Source of the DNA: Eucommia ulmoides
Taxonomy: Eukaryota > Streptophyta > Magnoliopsida > Garryales > Eucommiaceae
Direction: 5' to 3'
NCBI GenBank assembly: GCA_016647705.1
Contig: CM028340.1
Span: forward strand, 11,485,001 to 11,549,000
DNA length: 64,000 bases
The notes under the pieces were generated by a model. That model had not been told where the DNA came from and did not search any database. It saw only the letters and a list, made by a program, of their open reading frames with translations. This document shows positions 12,096 to 23,765 of this stretch, piece after piece. Within the stretch, counting starts at the first letter, position 1, and every line of letters starts with the position of its first letter. A program made the translations under genes and the position numbers.

Positions 12096-14276
12096 TGTTG
12101 GCTCAGTGGAATACTCAAGAGGGGGGGGTGAATTGGGTAATTAAAAAATATCAGAGAAAAAATAACATTTCAAAAATCAAATAATTAATTTTATCCTAAA
12201 ATTAATTATTATATTTATAGCAGCAGATAAGTGTAATAAGCTCTAGGTGCACAACCAAACAACACAAAATAAAATCAAGGAAATAAGTAATGCAATATAC
12301 ACCGATATATTCTGGTTCACCAAGTTATTTTTGACTAATCCAGTCCTTCGAGCCCTACAGAGATTTGCACCCACTAAACTCAAGATTACTTTACAGGTAG
12401 GAATCAAACCCTTACAATGATTCTTTTCGCATATTCAGAATCAACCTTTACAAATTCCTTTTCATAAGCTAAGGAAGAACCTCTACTTTTTACAAGCTAA
12501 AGAATAACCTAATTCAATTACGGGGAGAATCACAACTTAATTCTTTTTATACCTTAGGCTCAAGAATTAAAACCTCACAAAAACACTCCAACTATCATTT
12601 TCCCAAGTAAGGATGAAATCTTTACAAAATTCACTCAAAATCAATTCTATCTAGGAAGAATTACTACATCAATCTCTTTACAGGAAGAGACTGAAAACCG
12701 GCTACCTTTTGATTAAATACCCCCAACAGTATTTATTCCGTCACACTATTCACCAATACAAATTGACAAGTAGATTATCTCAGTCAGAGCTTCTACCACG
12801 CCAGATATATTAAAACTCGATTAATATCCCAAATTTAGTGATAGAAAAGTGTGAGATTGAAAAATTGACTTTAAACAAAAGATGGGTAGCAAATAATTGA
12901 GCACGCAATCAGATTCAAGAAATTGTTTATAAAATATTTTCTTCAATAAAAATTAGAAACAATTTCTAAAGATCAATTTTCAAAAATTAAACAAGCAATG
13001 CACAATATAAAGTAATTGGAAAGATCTTACCCGGAATCTACAGAAAAAATAAATAGAGCGATGATACTTCAGATCCGGTAGCAGCAAAGATTACTAGCAA
13101 TGATTCTCAAGATCGTCTCTTAGAATAGCTCTCACAAAATCTCAGAAAGATAATTCTTAGAACAACACAATATGATCTTATATCTTTAAGCTCACTTAAT
13201 CTATGTTAATCATCTATAAAAAACACAGGTCTATATATATGGAAAATAAATAAGTTCTCTAACGGCTAATTCCCATGTGTCATGACATTTAAATGCTCTC
13301 TTAGACCCCGTATATCATTAAGACTTCATTTTGGTTCAATTCACTTAATAAATGACTTTTAAATCTTTCAATTAAGTCCCCCCAAATATTTCTTAATCTT
13401 AATTAAATAGAATAGAAACAATTTTATGTACCAAATTGAGAAATATTAAAATTTAATGAACCAACTTAATAGGATTTAAATAATAGGTGAAACATATCTT
13501 AAATATCATAAGATCCCTTAAATCTCTCACAAATCCCAACAAAAAACGGCTACTTTTCGATATGAATTCGGAATCCTCATTATACTGAAACAGCGTCTTC
13601 AGTCGACCAGTCAGTCGATTGCTAGATTCAAGATGTAGCCAAGCCAAAGCTGCTGCGTTCATCAGTCGACCTATCTGTCGACTTGGAGATTCAGAGAGTT
13701 TGATTTACCTTCACTGGTTGACCTACCTGTCGACTTAGAAATACAGAGAGTTCATCTTTTCTTCACCAGTTGACTTACCTGTCAACTTAGAGATACAGAG
13801 AGTTTCACCTGTTTGGTCCAGTCAACTTACCAATCGACTTATACATGCTGGATCGTTTTTCTGAACTCGTTTGTAACTCATTCTTATTTACATTTTCGCT
13901 CCTTTAATTATTTTCTTTTCTAAATAAGCTCAACTAACTTCTTAAATTCTATTTTAGTCAATTATAAATATTTCTTTCCAAATACACATAGGAGCAAATA
14001 ATTTCATCTTATCAAAACACACATAAACAATACAAACGTTTTGTGCCATGTGTGTTTCTAATTGGGATATTAAGAGTTGAAATTCATCTAAGTTGTTTTT
14101 CCTAATTTTTTCAAACTCTTAATTCTTCATCATCTTTGACATTATCATTTAACATCCATTCATAATTTGTCATCACATCTTCATCACTGAAACTTAATTA
14201 ACTGAAACACTTAACAAACCATTAGTTCCACCAAAATATCAATACTTAATTGTTTATCAAAATCTTAGGATCAATA
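12096..14276 (-). mobile_element. Solo LTR, copia (SIRE/Maximus-like) family, copy B
   Basis: Plus-strand ends are TGTTGGCTCAGTGG at 12,096 and GGATCAATA at 14,276 (expected CAACA, one change), so it lies on the minus strand. Flanks are GTTTT (12,091-12,095) and ATTTT (14,277-14,281). It shares with copy A the CAGAGAGTTCATCTTTT region and the paired GTCGAC/GTCAAC motifs (13,600-13,850). On the minus strand ATATATAGACC near 13,230 could be the LTR TATA box. No coding sequence. Confidence 0.85.
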
Positions 14277-14738
14277 ATTTTTGTTTGTTGTTCGTTGAAC
14301 TGAATTGTTTTTGTTTTTATTTATTGTCTATTAAATGTTTTTTTTTAATTGATTTTGATTCTTAAATTTTGAAAAAAGGATGCTCATGTGGTTGGTGATT
14401 GTATGAACATAGTCTTTGGTATCTAATGTGCATTTCCTAAGCCAAACAAACATTTACTAAGCCAAACAAACATTTATCTGATTGCCTAAAGGCAATCTTT
14501 CGATTTGCAGAGACATGCAAAAAATCATTTTTCCTTGTTTCTTTGTTTTTTATATATTTATTTTTTGTTCCACAAAATGATGCTGGTTTGCAATTGACAA
14601 AATATATTAAATTTTTGTCAACAACAACAATAATAATAATAATAACAATAACAAATCAACAAATACAAAATAGTTTATCTTGGCTAAGTAGGGGTGGTAT
14701 TTGGGAGTTAATTAATAACATGGAATCTTGTCAATTTT
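14277..14738. other. AT-rich noncoding sequence with a short direct repeat
   Basis: Contains a 20 bp unit (CTAAGCCAAACAAACATTTA) repeated near 14,438 and 14,458, and an AATAAT microsatellite near 14,630. No gene recognised. Confidence 0.5.
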
Positions 14739-15200
14739 CTAGTTCAATTTGCCTCGTTGTTTCCTCAGTCGAGATTTCAAGAAGGCCTCTGTGGAAGGCA
14801 ATGGAACATTTTGAGACACGTCGTAAGTTTTTCCCGCGTTCTGAGCAGGACATGTCTTATTTCTTGGCACAAGCACTCCACTTTTCCCATTGTCCATCTG
14901 TGTTGAGATGTCTGGGGCCCCAATCATGATTGCACACTAGGGTTTCTTTCAGAGGGAGGGGCCTCAAGGCCTCGGTAGTTGTTTTGACTTGCCCAACGTA
15001 GCTCATCTTTCTTATTTTGGATTCTCTCCAGTTCTCGGCAAATGTCATGTTTCTCTTTGCAACGTTCTTTATCTTGGCATTGTTTACGGCGCACTCTTCA
15101 CCCCTCGTCTGCAATGGCTTGCGCCTCACTACATGGTGGCAAGGGCCCTTGAGGAAGAAGTGGCAACTGAGGAATTGATTCTCACTAGCCTGCCAGGTTA
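14739..15200 (-). pseudogene. Unidentified coding-like block, possible gag or coiled-coil fragment
   Basis: This stretch has more G and C than its surroundings and stays open over long parts of several frames on both strands. The most protein-like minus-strand frame has a charged, coil-like run (DKERCKEKHDICRELERIQ, then NKKDELRWASQNNYRG), ending in stops further left. Charged coiled-coil segments are common in retrotransposon gag proteins, but no diagnostic motif (zinc knuckle, protease, RT) is visible, so the identity is open. It could be a gag remnant of an unlisted gypsy element or a captured host exon. No start, splice site or promoter could be assigned. Confidence 0.3.
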
Positions 15201-15344
15201 ACTATTGAACAATCTAAGAGAGGTCACGAATCTTTCTCATCAACTGCATTAAGATTGGACTATTCTCCCAAAGGGTCAACTTCATGATCAGTCATGCCAA
15301 TAAGCCGTTTTTCATTCTTGTGCTTGTTTGTCATTATTTTGAAT

Positions 15345-16625
15345 TGCAGAGTGACCACAAGTAAAATTCATTTCCCAAGATTTTCAATATATTCTAAATT
15401 GAAAATGATTTTTCACATAAAATACTACAAGATCAATTTAAGAATATAGCCCAGTTAATGCTTTGTGCAAGTAATAAAGAACAATATCACCGAGATTTCT
15501 TTTAGAAGATCGTAGGAAACACTCAAACCTGAAAATAGTAAGATAAATGATTTTTGAAAGCAAAACGTTTATCTTGAAAATTCTCACAACAAAATAATAC
15601 TCTGTTTATGAATATGACCAATTAAAACTCTTGCTCTTGATTCATTTTAATTGAAAAATACAAGTCTTATTATATAGATTTCAAATTATGCCTATAACAA
15701 CTATTTTTCATAACATAAGATCATTCAAGTCACATATGGACCCATATAAGATACTTCTTCGAATCACATATATTTGATTTAAAAATACTCTTTGAAAAGC
15801 TCAATTTAGTCCCAAAAACTTCTTTGATTCAAAATCCTTAAATATAAAAAGTAGTTTTACCAATTAAACTCATAATATCAATTAATATAAGGACTATTTA
15901 ATAGGATCTTCAAAATATATGATAGATATATGAAGTATACTTAAATTCCCTTAAAATAAGATTTTTTAACGTTCAAAATCATAGGATGGGTTGAAGATCT
16001 CAAAAAATGAATCAATCAACTCAAATTGATTTTTTGTGCATCGGTCGATCGAGACCCTATCGGTCAACCTCCTTCTCAATGGCTATAATTCTAACCATTT
16101 TCCCCCTTGACCAGTCGACTGTCCATAATAGCGGTCAACCGTTCAGGCCAAAAGCACATCCTCCAAAGTTACTGATCATACCAGTCAACCCACTTGTCCC
16201 GGTTAACCATTTGGCCCTAAACTTTTCCTCTTTTGATATTTCAAAATATTTTCTTGAATTAACAATTTATGAAAAATATTTAGGATCTTAAATTTATCAC
16301 TTCTTACCATGATACGCATAAGAACAATAAATTTTACGTGTCATACATGATCTTAATTGGGTTGCATTAAAATTATAAAGGTATTGAGTTGTTTTACCTA
16401 GAAAAAAAACTTTTTTCCCCAAAATTTCTTCAACGTCTTCACTTGCAACCATCTTGAATCATTTGTAAACCATCATCTTTGTTAATCTTCAACAATCATT
16501 ATCTGTACGATTCAATCTTTTCCTTATTTTCTTAAACGGAACTCTAATATGAAATTACTTAATAAACACATTAGTTACGTAAAATATCAACGTTAAATTG
16601 CCCATCAAAACATCTATGGTAAACA
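15345..16625 (-). repeat. Truncated, diverged LTR of the copia solo-LTR family
   Basis: The right end (ACACATTAGTTACGTAAAATA, then TCAACGTTAAATTGCCCATC) resembles the end of copy B. The block carries GGTCAAC/GGTCGATC motifs near 16,030-16,210 and an internal order like copy B, with a TATATAG region then GACCC and AGTCCC. The left boundary is lost. It is much more diverged than copies A and B. Confidence 0.55.
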
Positions 16626-17316
16626 AATAGTAAGAAAGACAACCAGTCATTTTTCACTGATGGCGCCAATCTGATGAAGACTAAAATTGGTTCATCAGAT
16701 AAGTCACTTTGGGACTTGGAATGTTGAATATCTCCAAGCTTGATTCAATTTCTTAGCACAAGTTCCTACAAAATAATGCACCATGAGTGGGTCTACTGAT
16801 ATTATACCTCTGGTGTAAGAATCAGTCGAGAGTTCTTAGTAAGATTTGGTAGAGTACTAGCTATGGAAAAGTGTGTGTCCCTAGTTAGATCACCCTTTTG
16901 GTATTTATAAATGGGATGAAGCCTTGTTTCGGAAGTCTTCCTTGAATTTTATCTTGTCGCCATTAAGGTGGCACCGATCATGGAGACGTGAGTCAAGGAG
17001 CCATTAATTATGGAAGATAACAACTATTTTCTTAATAAACAGAAGGCGACCTGACTGCTCCTGAGTAGAAGTAGCACCGACATCCCTGTCCCAGGGCATA
17101 ACCCATGTCAAGGTGTAATAAGGAGCCTTTCTTTGTTGGTCGAGTTAGTGTTGTAGTGAACCTATTTGGGGTAGGACGCTTCTTGGTGCAGTGCCCATGC
17201 TAGGACGATCATGTAGATAAACTGGGAGCCCATCGTAACTTCTCGTTCCTAACACATTCCCATGGATACATGGCTTTGATCCTAAGTCTGGTCGGATTTT
17301 CCCTCATCAATCATCA
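16626..17316 (-). repeat. Ty3/gypsy LTR with adjoining primer-binding site
   Basis: On the minus strand the LTR runs from TGATGATTGATGAGGG (17,316) to AGTCTTCATCA (16,672), 645 bp. It is followed at about 16,655-16,669 by TTGGCGCCATCAGTG, the form of primer-binding region seen in many plant gypsy elements. Only about 46 bp of internal sequence remain before the older LTR fragment. TATTTATAAATG near 16,900 could contain the TATA box. The rest of the element is missing. Confidence 0.6.
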
Positions 17317-18500
17317 AAATGGGGAGATTATTGATCTTAAGATTTTAAATCCCTATGAATGAGATTTTGATTATAACAACATATTTGTGATTTTGAGTAT
17401 TTAACATGTGGGATGTGTGATTGAGAACATGTTAAGACGATATGAATAACAACACCAAGTAAAAAAACAAAAGATGAAGAACCATGAAGAAAAAAACATT
17501 GAAAAACTAAAGATAAGAAGAATAGGTCAATGCGAAAAGTGGAAGAAATGATTGAATCCAAACGAATAAACAAGCCAAGCATGACCGTGATAAAGACTTA
17601 AGAAGATCAACTAACTTGGGGGTAAAATCAACTTGGTGTATATCAAACTTAAGGGCAAATTGTCCCCTATATTCTCATAGACACAAATTGACTCAAGTTG
17701 GAAAAACACACATGCACTTATTTTTGAATTATATGGACTATTTATCTTACTATATATGTGTTCTCCATATGCTTAACAGTTTAAAATAGAGTCAATTTCA
17801 ACAAAGATAAAAAATGAATTAGTTTCGTTTAGGAAATAGGCTTAAAATATTAAAAATATAGAAACCAGTTGATTGAAATCCTATTCTTGTCAATCGATTA
17901 AATACGTAGGATTATTATAATGCAACTCAGAAAAATTCAGTTGACCGATCCCAATATCCGGTCAACCAATTTCTTTAAGAGGTTCAATTTAATAGCTGAA
18001 ATTAATAATCGGTCAATCAAAATTGACAACCGAAGAATTGATTGGATCATAGACTTAATTCTCTCTTCGTTTAGTTAACCATTAGTCGATCGGGTGGGAC
18101 ATAACCCAATTTACTTTTATTTAGTATGGAATTCGGCTAACCGATTGTCGCTTGATCCAAAAATCAAATTTGATAATGAATTGAATTCAAAAGTGATTCA
18201 AGTTTGTTTCTAACATTAGTTAAACATATTGTCTATTGTTTGAATCAGTAATTACTAATTATTGACAAGATCAAAGAATCAATCGGATGCTTAAAAGTTC
18301 ATATATTTTAAACTCCAAAGTTGTTGCCTTGTTTGTGCATCTTGTCTCTCAATGAATTCTTTCTTAAATTGGACAAATTAGAACATTGTAACTATCTGAT
18401 AACAATCAAATTATTTATTACGTGTCTCTACTGTTCAAATCATAAATTATAATGGGTTTGTAACAAAATCATGTGCAATAGCTAGTTTCAAGCATATATA
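17317..18500 (+). repeat. Polypurine tract and diverged copia-type LTR fragment
   Basis: AAATGGGGAGAT (17,317-17,328) resembles the polypurine tract that precedes 3' LTRs of SIRE/Maximus copia elements. It is followed by TATTGATCTTAAGATTTTAAA, like the LTR start TGTTGATCCTAAGATTTTG. Paired GGTCAACC/GTTGACCG motifs occur at 17,870-18,150, as in the other LTRs of the family. The right end is not definable. Confidence 0.5.
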
Positions 18501-18559
18501 TATATAATTTTCAAAACAAGAGAAAATAATAGAAAATACCTAAAATTAACGAACCATAC

Positions 18560-19330
18560 TCCTACTTAGATATACCAATTAGTGTGTAAACACTCCAAGT
18601 GGTTACATTGAGTGATATAGTGTAAAATCAACTTGCTTAAATCGATGAATATAACAAAATATTTGTATCCTTGTTTTGTGGAAAAAGGTCAAGGTTTCCA
18701 AATATCAGAGCGGACTAGGTTAGAAAATGTAATAGATACTAAGTCACCAGTAGAAAAGGTAAGCATGTTGTTTAGATTGCTAAAATAGAAGACAATTAAC
18801 ATACTCGGTAGATATAGATCCTAATATCGCACTAGAGGCTAAATAATGTATAGGGACGATGGATTGATGACTGAACTGAAAGTACAAAAGATGGAGAGAA
18901 GATGGATAACGTAATGATGATGTTCGTGGTGGTGGGGTTGCATAAGTTGATAAAGGGGCAGATGGTGGTAGTGGTGAGAATTAATTTGGAACGTATATAC
19001 TACAGAGTTCAAATAAACATCCAAATTTATGACTAGTCTCAAGAGTTTTTCTTGGCTTAGGATCAATTCACATAGTTGACCAACATATAAAATATATAAA
19101 GTAAGTTTTGGTATCAAATACGTATCATAAATAAATAGATGTAAAGTAGAAATCTAATAAATGGAACTTAAAATCATATGACAATCATTGGCAGTATAAA
19201 TGGTGGGAGCATGCACAGTAGATAGATTTGACAATAATTTTTGGATCATAGGTCTTATGTTTAAACATGCAAAATAAAAAATCAAAAACGAATTACCTAT
19301 ATTAGGTAAAAGAGCTATAGAAAAGTTTGT
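18560..19330 (-). pseudogene. Ty1/copia pol fragment: pre-integrase and integrase
   Basis: Decayed copia polyprotein on the minus strand. Reading leftwards from about 19,115: LIPKLTLYILYVGQLCELIL (copia pre-integrase wording LIPKLTxNLLSVGQLC), then RLFELCSIYVP in another frame. Further left, LVRSDIWKP and PFSTKQGYKYFVIFIDLSKL (18,610-18,720) match the start of the copia integrase core (HSDIWGP...GYKYFVxFIDxxSR), with a stop between them. The stretch from 19,140 to 19,330 probably holds the preceding tether region but is too decayed to read. The histidine-rich frame at 18,839-19,117 is part of this remnant, not a gene. Heavily frameshifted; no LTR could be linked to it. Confidence 0.75.
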
Positions 19331-20330
19331 ATAGGAACTGATTTTTTTTTTTGAAAAGTGAAGCTAAATCCCAAATAGAAATGTAAACAATGGTTGAGTC
19401 AAGATCAAAACCCTTATTGGTAGTAGGAACTGTAAGTAAAGAACAAGCCTCGGACATTATATTCTAACTGGATCAACAATATAAAAGAAAATGTATTATC
19501 TGATACAAATCTAAAAAAAGTGAAGCTACAGATGCAATGTAGAGGTAAAAATTATCGAATAACAAGTCTAAGACCGTGTGGCAATTTCAGCAGTGAAGGG
19601 CGTGGTGCCGTTCATGGAAGGGGAGATTCAAATAACTCTTTAATTCTGACAAGCGAAGGTACCCTTCTTTACTTTCTCTCCATTGAGGATGAGCTCCTTA
19701 TTGGGGACTCATTCCTCAACAAATATAATAGAAAAGATCACATCTTAAACAATTGAAAGTTACTAAAAAGGAATCTGAAAAATCTGGTTGCCTCCAACCA
19801 TCCCAAAAATGAAGAAAAGAAAAACTAAGCTAAAAAATTGAATTTGGGAATAATCATGGTGCCAAACGAAGTACTGGAAAATTTAATCTCAGACAGTAGA
19901 ATAGCAAATTGTAATAGCTTATTTTTAAGAGGGTTGGATAAAGTTCTTGAAGTAGGAAAATCAATAGGGACTCAAAGATAATAAGGCTGAAATTATTAAA
20001 AAAAAAAAAAGTCTTGTAAATGATTAACAGAGATTGGGATATCTTTGAAAGAGATTCCCAGGGTGTAAGATCTTAAAGTTCAAAAATATTATTAATAACA
20101 GTATTAATAGAAAATAGAGTAATCAAAATAACTTTTAAAAAATAGGTAGTAATCAATCATAACTAAAAAAATAGGGGGGTTTAATTTTTTTAGAAGCAAA
20201 TTATAAGAAATCTTGGCATCAAGAAGTTTTTTTTTTAATAAATTATTTATTATAATGTAATAATATTTCGTTGGAATCTATAACCTTTTGAGGGTCCTTA
20301 CAATTGGTGTTATTGGCCTTTGTACTACTT
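19331..20330. other. No recognisable gene
   Basis: AT-rich sequence with A and T runs. A 78-codon open frame (19,520-19,756) has no recognised motif. It may be remnant copia gag or LINE 5' sequence, but nothing supports a specific call. Confidence 0.4.
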
Positions 20331-20379
20331 CAGTTGGTTGAATGACCTTCAAGAGTTGGTTGTTGTTGGTGCTAATGTC

Positions 20380-21360
20380 TAATTTTCTAAGTGGGAATAA
20401 TAGGGGCCTTAGCAATAGATTAAAGGGTAAAAAAAAATTAGAATGTTAAACAAAGAAAAGAGGGTGGTAGTGTCAATTTTGCAAGAAACAAAGTTGCCTA
20501 ATGTGCTTGGCCTCACCATCAAGGCTATTTAGGGGGAAGAAAGCTCGAAATTTGATTTCATTGGCTCAGATGGATTATTTAGAAGAATTTTGAACCTCTA
20601 GGATGAAAATGTCTTCTCTAAAAACCTTTGTTGAAAAATAAAAAATATGGATTTTGGTCCTATGCACTCTCATCCAAAAATGGGTGCTAGTGCATACTGG
20701 TAAACTTTCATGCCCCCAACGGGCCTTGTGAGAGGAGAGAGATGTGGAAGGAATTGGAAGCATTAGGGCATAATTTTTCTAATTTTTTGGGTTTTAGGAG
20801 GGGACTTAAATGAAGTTCAAAGGATAGAGGAGAGAAAGTTCTGTGAGACTTTAGATAGAGGGATGAAGGAGTTCAAGTCTTTTGTTGATGCATTGGGTCT
20901 TATTGATTTGCCTCTTATAGGAAGTATGTTTATGTAGGTCAATAGGAAGAATGCGAGCTGGTTGGATAGGTTTTTTGTGCACCCCTTACTGACTTAAAAA
21001 AATTAGAGACCTCGCTCAATTATGTTTGCCAAAAGACCTATTGGACCATTCTCCGATAGGTCTTTAGGGGATGGGGGATTAAATTGGGGTCCCTAACCGT
21101 TTAGGACCCTAGATTGTTGGTAGGATTTGTTGACTTTTGCTAAGTTGGTGGAAAACCAATGGAGGGCGTTATCAAATAGAAACCTGAGAAATGGGGTGTC
21201 AATGTTCTCGAAACTAAGAAATTTGAGGAGTCGACTTAAGGAGTGGAATAAAAAGGAGTTCGGGGATATGGATTAGATAGTTAGAACCTTAAGGAATAAA
21301 AAAGGCAGACCTAGATAAGATTCAGGAGGATAAGGATCTTAGTAATTAGGAGCAAGAGAT
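20380..21360 (+). pseudogene. LINE endonuclease domain, decayed
   Basis: Apurinic-type endonuclease that nicks target DNA for LINE insertion. Recognisable pieces, in shifting frames: NRGLSNRLKGKK and SILQETKLPNVLG (the N-VRGLG...QETK motif, 20,390-20,510), VNFHAPNGP (20,690-20,730), GGDLNEVQRIEERK (the GDFNEV motif, about 20,800-20,845), MKEFKSFVDALGLIDLPLIG (about 20,860-20,925), SWLDRFFVHPL (about 20,955-20,990) and LLDHSPI (about 21,040). After it comes a basic helix region, NLRSRLKEWNKKEFGDMD (about 21,215-21,270). At least six stops or frameshifts; inactive. Confidence 0.85.
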
Positions 21361-21399
21361 AAGAGTAGGTCTTATACGTGATTTTTAAGTTGGACCCAA

Positions 21400-21960
21400 A
21401 TGGGAATCCCAAAAGATATGTTCCCTTGTATCTACGCCCTTGCCTCTTCCAAAGAAGCCATGATTTCTTATTTGGGAGTTTGGGAAAGGGGAGCTTGGAA
21501 GCGATAAATCCTACTAAGAAGACCTTGTTTTGATTGGGAGAAGAGCGAGTAGGTTAGCCTGAGAGTTTTGTTACAAAATGTCCATCTTACGGAGGAGATG
21601 GAAGATGTGTTGATTTGGAAAAATAGTCCAAATTGGTTGTTTTCTATTAAATCTTGCTATGTTTCCCTTAAGTAAAATTCGATGCTCCAGCGCGTTTGAG
21701 TGGATATGGTGGGTACCTTCCATTATGGAAGCCTTTACTTGGATTCTAGTGGGAGTTAAAGTACTCACAAAAAGTTGAGTTTGGGAGGAGGGGGCTAGTA
21801 GGTATGTTGGAAACCTTGTGCCCTATGTGCGAGGATGATATAGAAGAGAACAAACATTTGTTCATTCATTGTGAGTTGTATTGGATGGTTTGGGGTCACA
21901 TTTGGGATTTGGGGGGAGGGGTGATCTTTGTAATCCCTTAATCTCTCAGTCAATCCGGGA
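21400..21960 (+). pseudogene. LINE zf-RVT region
   Basis: C-terminal part of LINE ORF2, downstream of the missing RT. FPCIYALASSKEAMISYLGV (about 21,420-21,480) and EMEDVLIWKNSPNWLFSIKS (about 21,596-21,655) match the conserved stretch before the zinc-binding domain. Further on, WWVPSIMEAFTWILV (about 21,698-21,745) and a CALC-like pair (about 21,818) correspond to zf-RVT. Frameshifts separate the blocks. Confidence 0.75.
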
Positions 21961-22239
21961 GCAATGGAGGGTGGCTAAAGGTTAGTAGCTGAATAAGATA
22001 ATATGGGAGACCTTGATTTTTATGGGAGTATAATCAATTTGGCTATCCAGAAATGAGAAAGTGTTCAGGTGGGCTTTTCCCAATTCGAATGAGGTGGCTT
22101 GGCTAATAAAAGTGAAACTAGCCTTGTGGCTATTAGCAAAAAAACTAAATCTTGGGTATAATGTGAAGGATTTTCTCATGGCTATTGAGAGAGTTAGGTC
22201 ATTTAAAGGTAGGTTGAAAAGTCGAATAATCATGTCGTG

Positions 22240-22618
22240 GTCCCTACCCCCTCCCGTTGGGGTACCTCAAGTTTAATGTAGATAGGTCCATTTTGGGAAA
22301 GCTAGAGCCTACAAGTATTCGAAGAGTTGTAAGGGACTCAGGAGAGAACATACATGGGTTTTTCTCTGAAGCAATTAGGGCGTCCAATTCTAATACTGCG
22401 AAATTCAGAGCAATAATTAGGGGCTTGGAATTTTTTTCAAAAATTCCAGTGGAAGAGCATGATTAAGTTGGTAGTGGAAAGTAATTCTAAGATTGCGGTG
22501 GGTTAGTTGGGAGATTTAAGTTTGGGTCCTTGGCAATCAAATTTTGGGCTAAATAAATGTACAAAATCTCCTCAAATTTTTGGGGGAGGTTAGGTTCAAT
22601 AATATTCTTAGTAAAACA
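22240..22618 (+). pseudogene. LINE RNase H domain (RVT_3 type), truncated
   Basis: The frame at 22,257-22,466 reads YLKFNVDRSILGKLEPTSIR, then VVRDSGENIHGFFSEAI, then NSNTAKFRAIIRGLEF. This is the plant LINE RNase H-like domain (consensus LKFNVDGSSxGNPGxAGxGGVxRD...A.......AE..AI..GL). The glycine of DGS is R here, and the glutamate of the AE motif is K in AKFRAI. A second frame continues with LVVESNSKIAVG (about 22,468-22,505). The copia LTR at 22,619 cuts it off. Confidence 0.8.
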
Positions 22619-23765
22619 TGTTAAGATGATTGAAACGTGGGAGAATGAATCATGTATTGATATTATGAGAAAGATACATAGACTACAACGCTATACACAG
22701 GTATATATAGGGGAAGTAGAGGTTAGGGTTTTGACTTAATGGGCCACGTGGGCCAAGCCCATTATTACATTAACATCCCTCCTCAAACTCAAGTCAGTAA
22801 GTGGGAAGTGAACTTGAGTTTGGAAACCAAAGAGTGAAAACGTCAAGGTGGATGAGCCTTAGTGAAAATGTGTGCAGTTTGATCGGCTAAATTGACGGAT
22901 TGTAGGCAAACTGTATTCTGGTGAATGTGATGGCGGATGAAGTGACAATCAATCTCGATGTGTTTTGTATGCTCGTGGAAGACGTCATTGTAAGCGATCT
23001 AAATAGCACTCCTATTGTCACAGTGTAGGGTAGTGGCAGTAGGAGAGGAGATACCTATATCGGCTAGTAACCATTAAAGCCAGAGAAGTTCTTGAGTTGT
23101 ATCATCCATGGCACGATATTCAGCTTCAATGCTGGAGCAAGCAACCACAATTTGTTTCTTAGTACACTAGGAAATTAGAGAGTTGTCCCAAGAAAAAACA
23201 GTAACCAGTGGTTGAACGTCTGTCGGTGGGGTCACCAGCCCAATCGGCATCAGAATAAGCTTGTAAAATGAGAGTAGACTGAGCTGAGAAATGAAGTCCA
23301 TGAAACATAGTACCCTTGACATATCAAAGAATGCGAAGAACAGACAAGTAATGAGTGGTCCGAGGAGCGGACAAGAACTGACTGACTTGGTGAACAGCAT
23401 AGGCAATGTTGGGGCTAGTGATAGTGAGATATACAAGACTTCCAACCAATTAGAGATATAAAGTGACCTCCTAAAGAGGTGAACCATCGAGTGGAATAAG
23501 TCTGATGTTTGGCTCGAGAAGAGTAGTGATAGTGGTGGAGTCAGTGATCTCAGCCTTCGAAAGAAGATCAGAGGCATATTTAGCCTGAGAGAGAAAATAT
23601 CCATCTGAACCGGATGAGATTTCGAGACCAAGAAAATAGGTGAGTTCGCCAAGATCTTTCATCTCGAATTGGTCACTGAGAAACTGTTTGAGTTGAAAAA
23701 TACCACGTAAATCATCTTCAGTAATAACTATATCATCCACGTATAGTAAAAGAAGGAATCATGAT
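22619..23765 (-). mobile_element. 5'-truncated Ty1/copia element
   Basis: Minus-strand copia remnant. Its 3' LTR (22,619-22,775, 157 bp) begins TGTTAATG and ends TTAACA on the minus strand, and contains CTATATATACC, a likely TATA box. Before it, the C-terminal RNase H reads ADADWAGDPTDRRSTTGY-like (SDADWAGDPTDRRSTTGYCF), then HIFTKAHPP and FHSLVSKLKFT. The RT piece begins at the catalytic motif YVDDIVIT (about 23,736) and continues DLGELTYFLGLEISSGSDGY. Everything 5' of YVDD is missing, and the right edge (about 23,765) has no LTR. Several stops lie between 22,800 and 23,160. Confidence 0.85.

Larger units (their letters stand above)
20331..22618 (+). mobile_element. L1-type LINE retrotransposon, internally deleted
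   Basis: Plus-strand remnant of a plant non-LTR retrotransposon ORF2. Endonuclease, zinc-binding (zf-RVT) and RNase H sections appear in the standard order, but the central reverse transcriptase is absent. The sequence passes from the post-endonuclease helix region (about 21,200-21,350) straight into the region before zf-RVT (about 21,400). Its 3' end is interrupted by a copia LTR at 22,619. No poly-A tail or target duplication was identified, and whether 23,766-25,215 or 48,884-49,300 belongs to it is unknown. Confidence 0.8.

Noticed and set aside
18839..19117. Histidine-rich 92-codon minus-strand frame as a stand-alone gene
   Set aside because: Its start contains LIPKLTLYILYVGQLCELIL, a copia pre-integrase motif, and the following frame continues into copia integrase.
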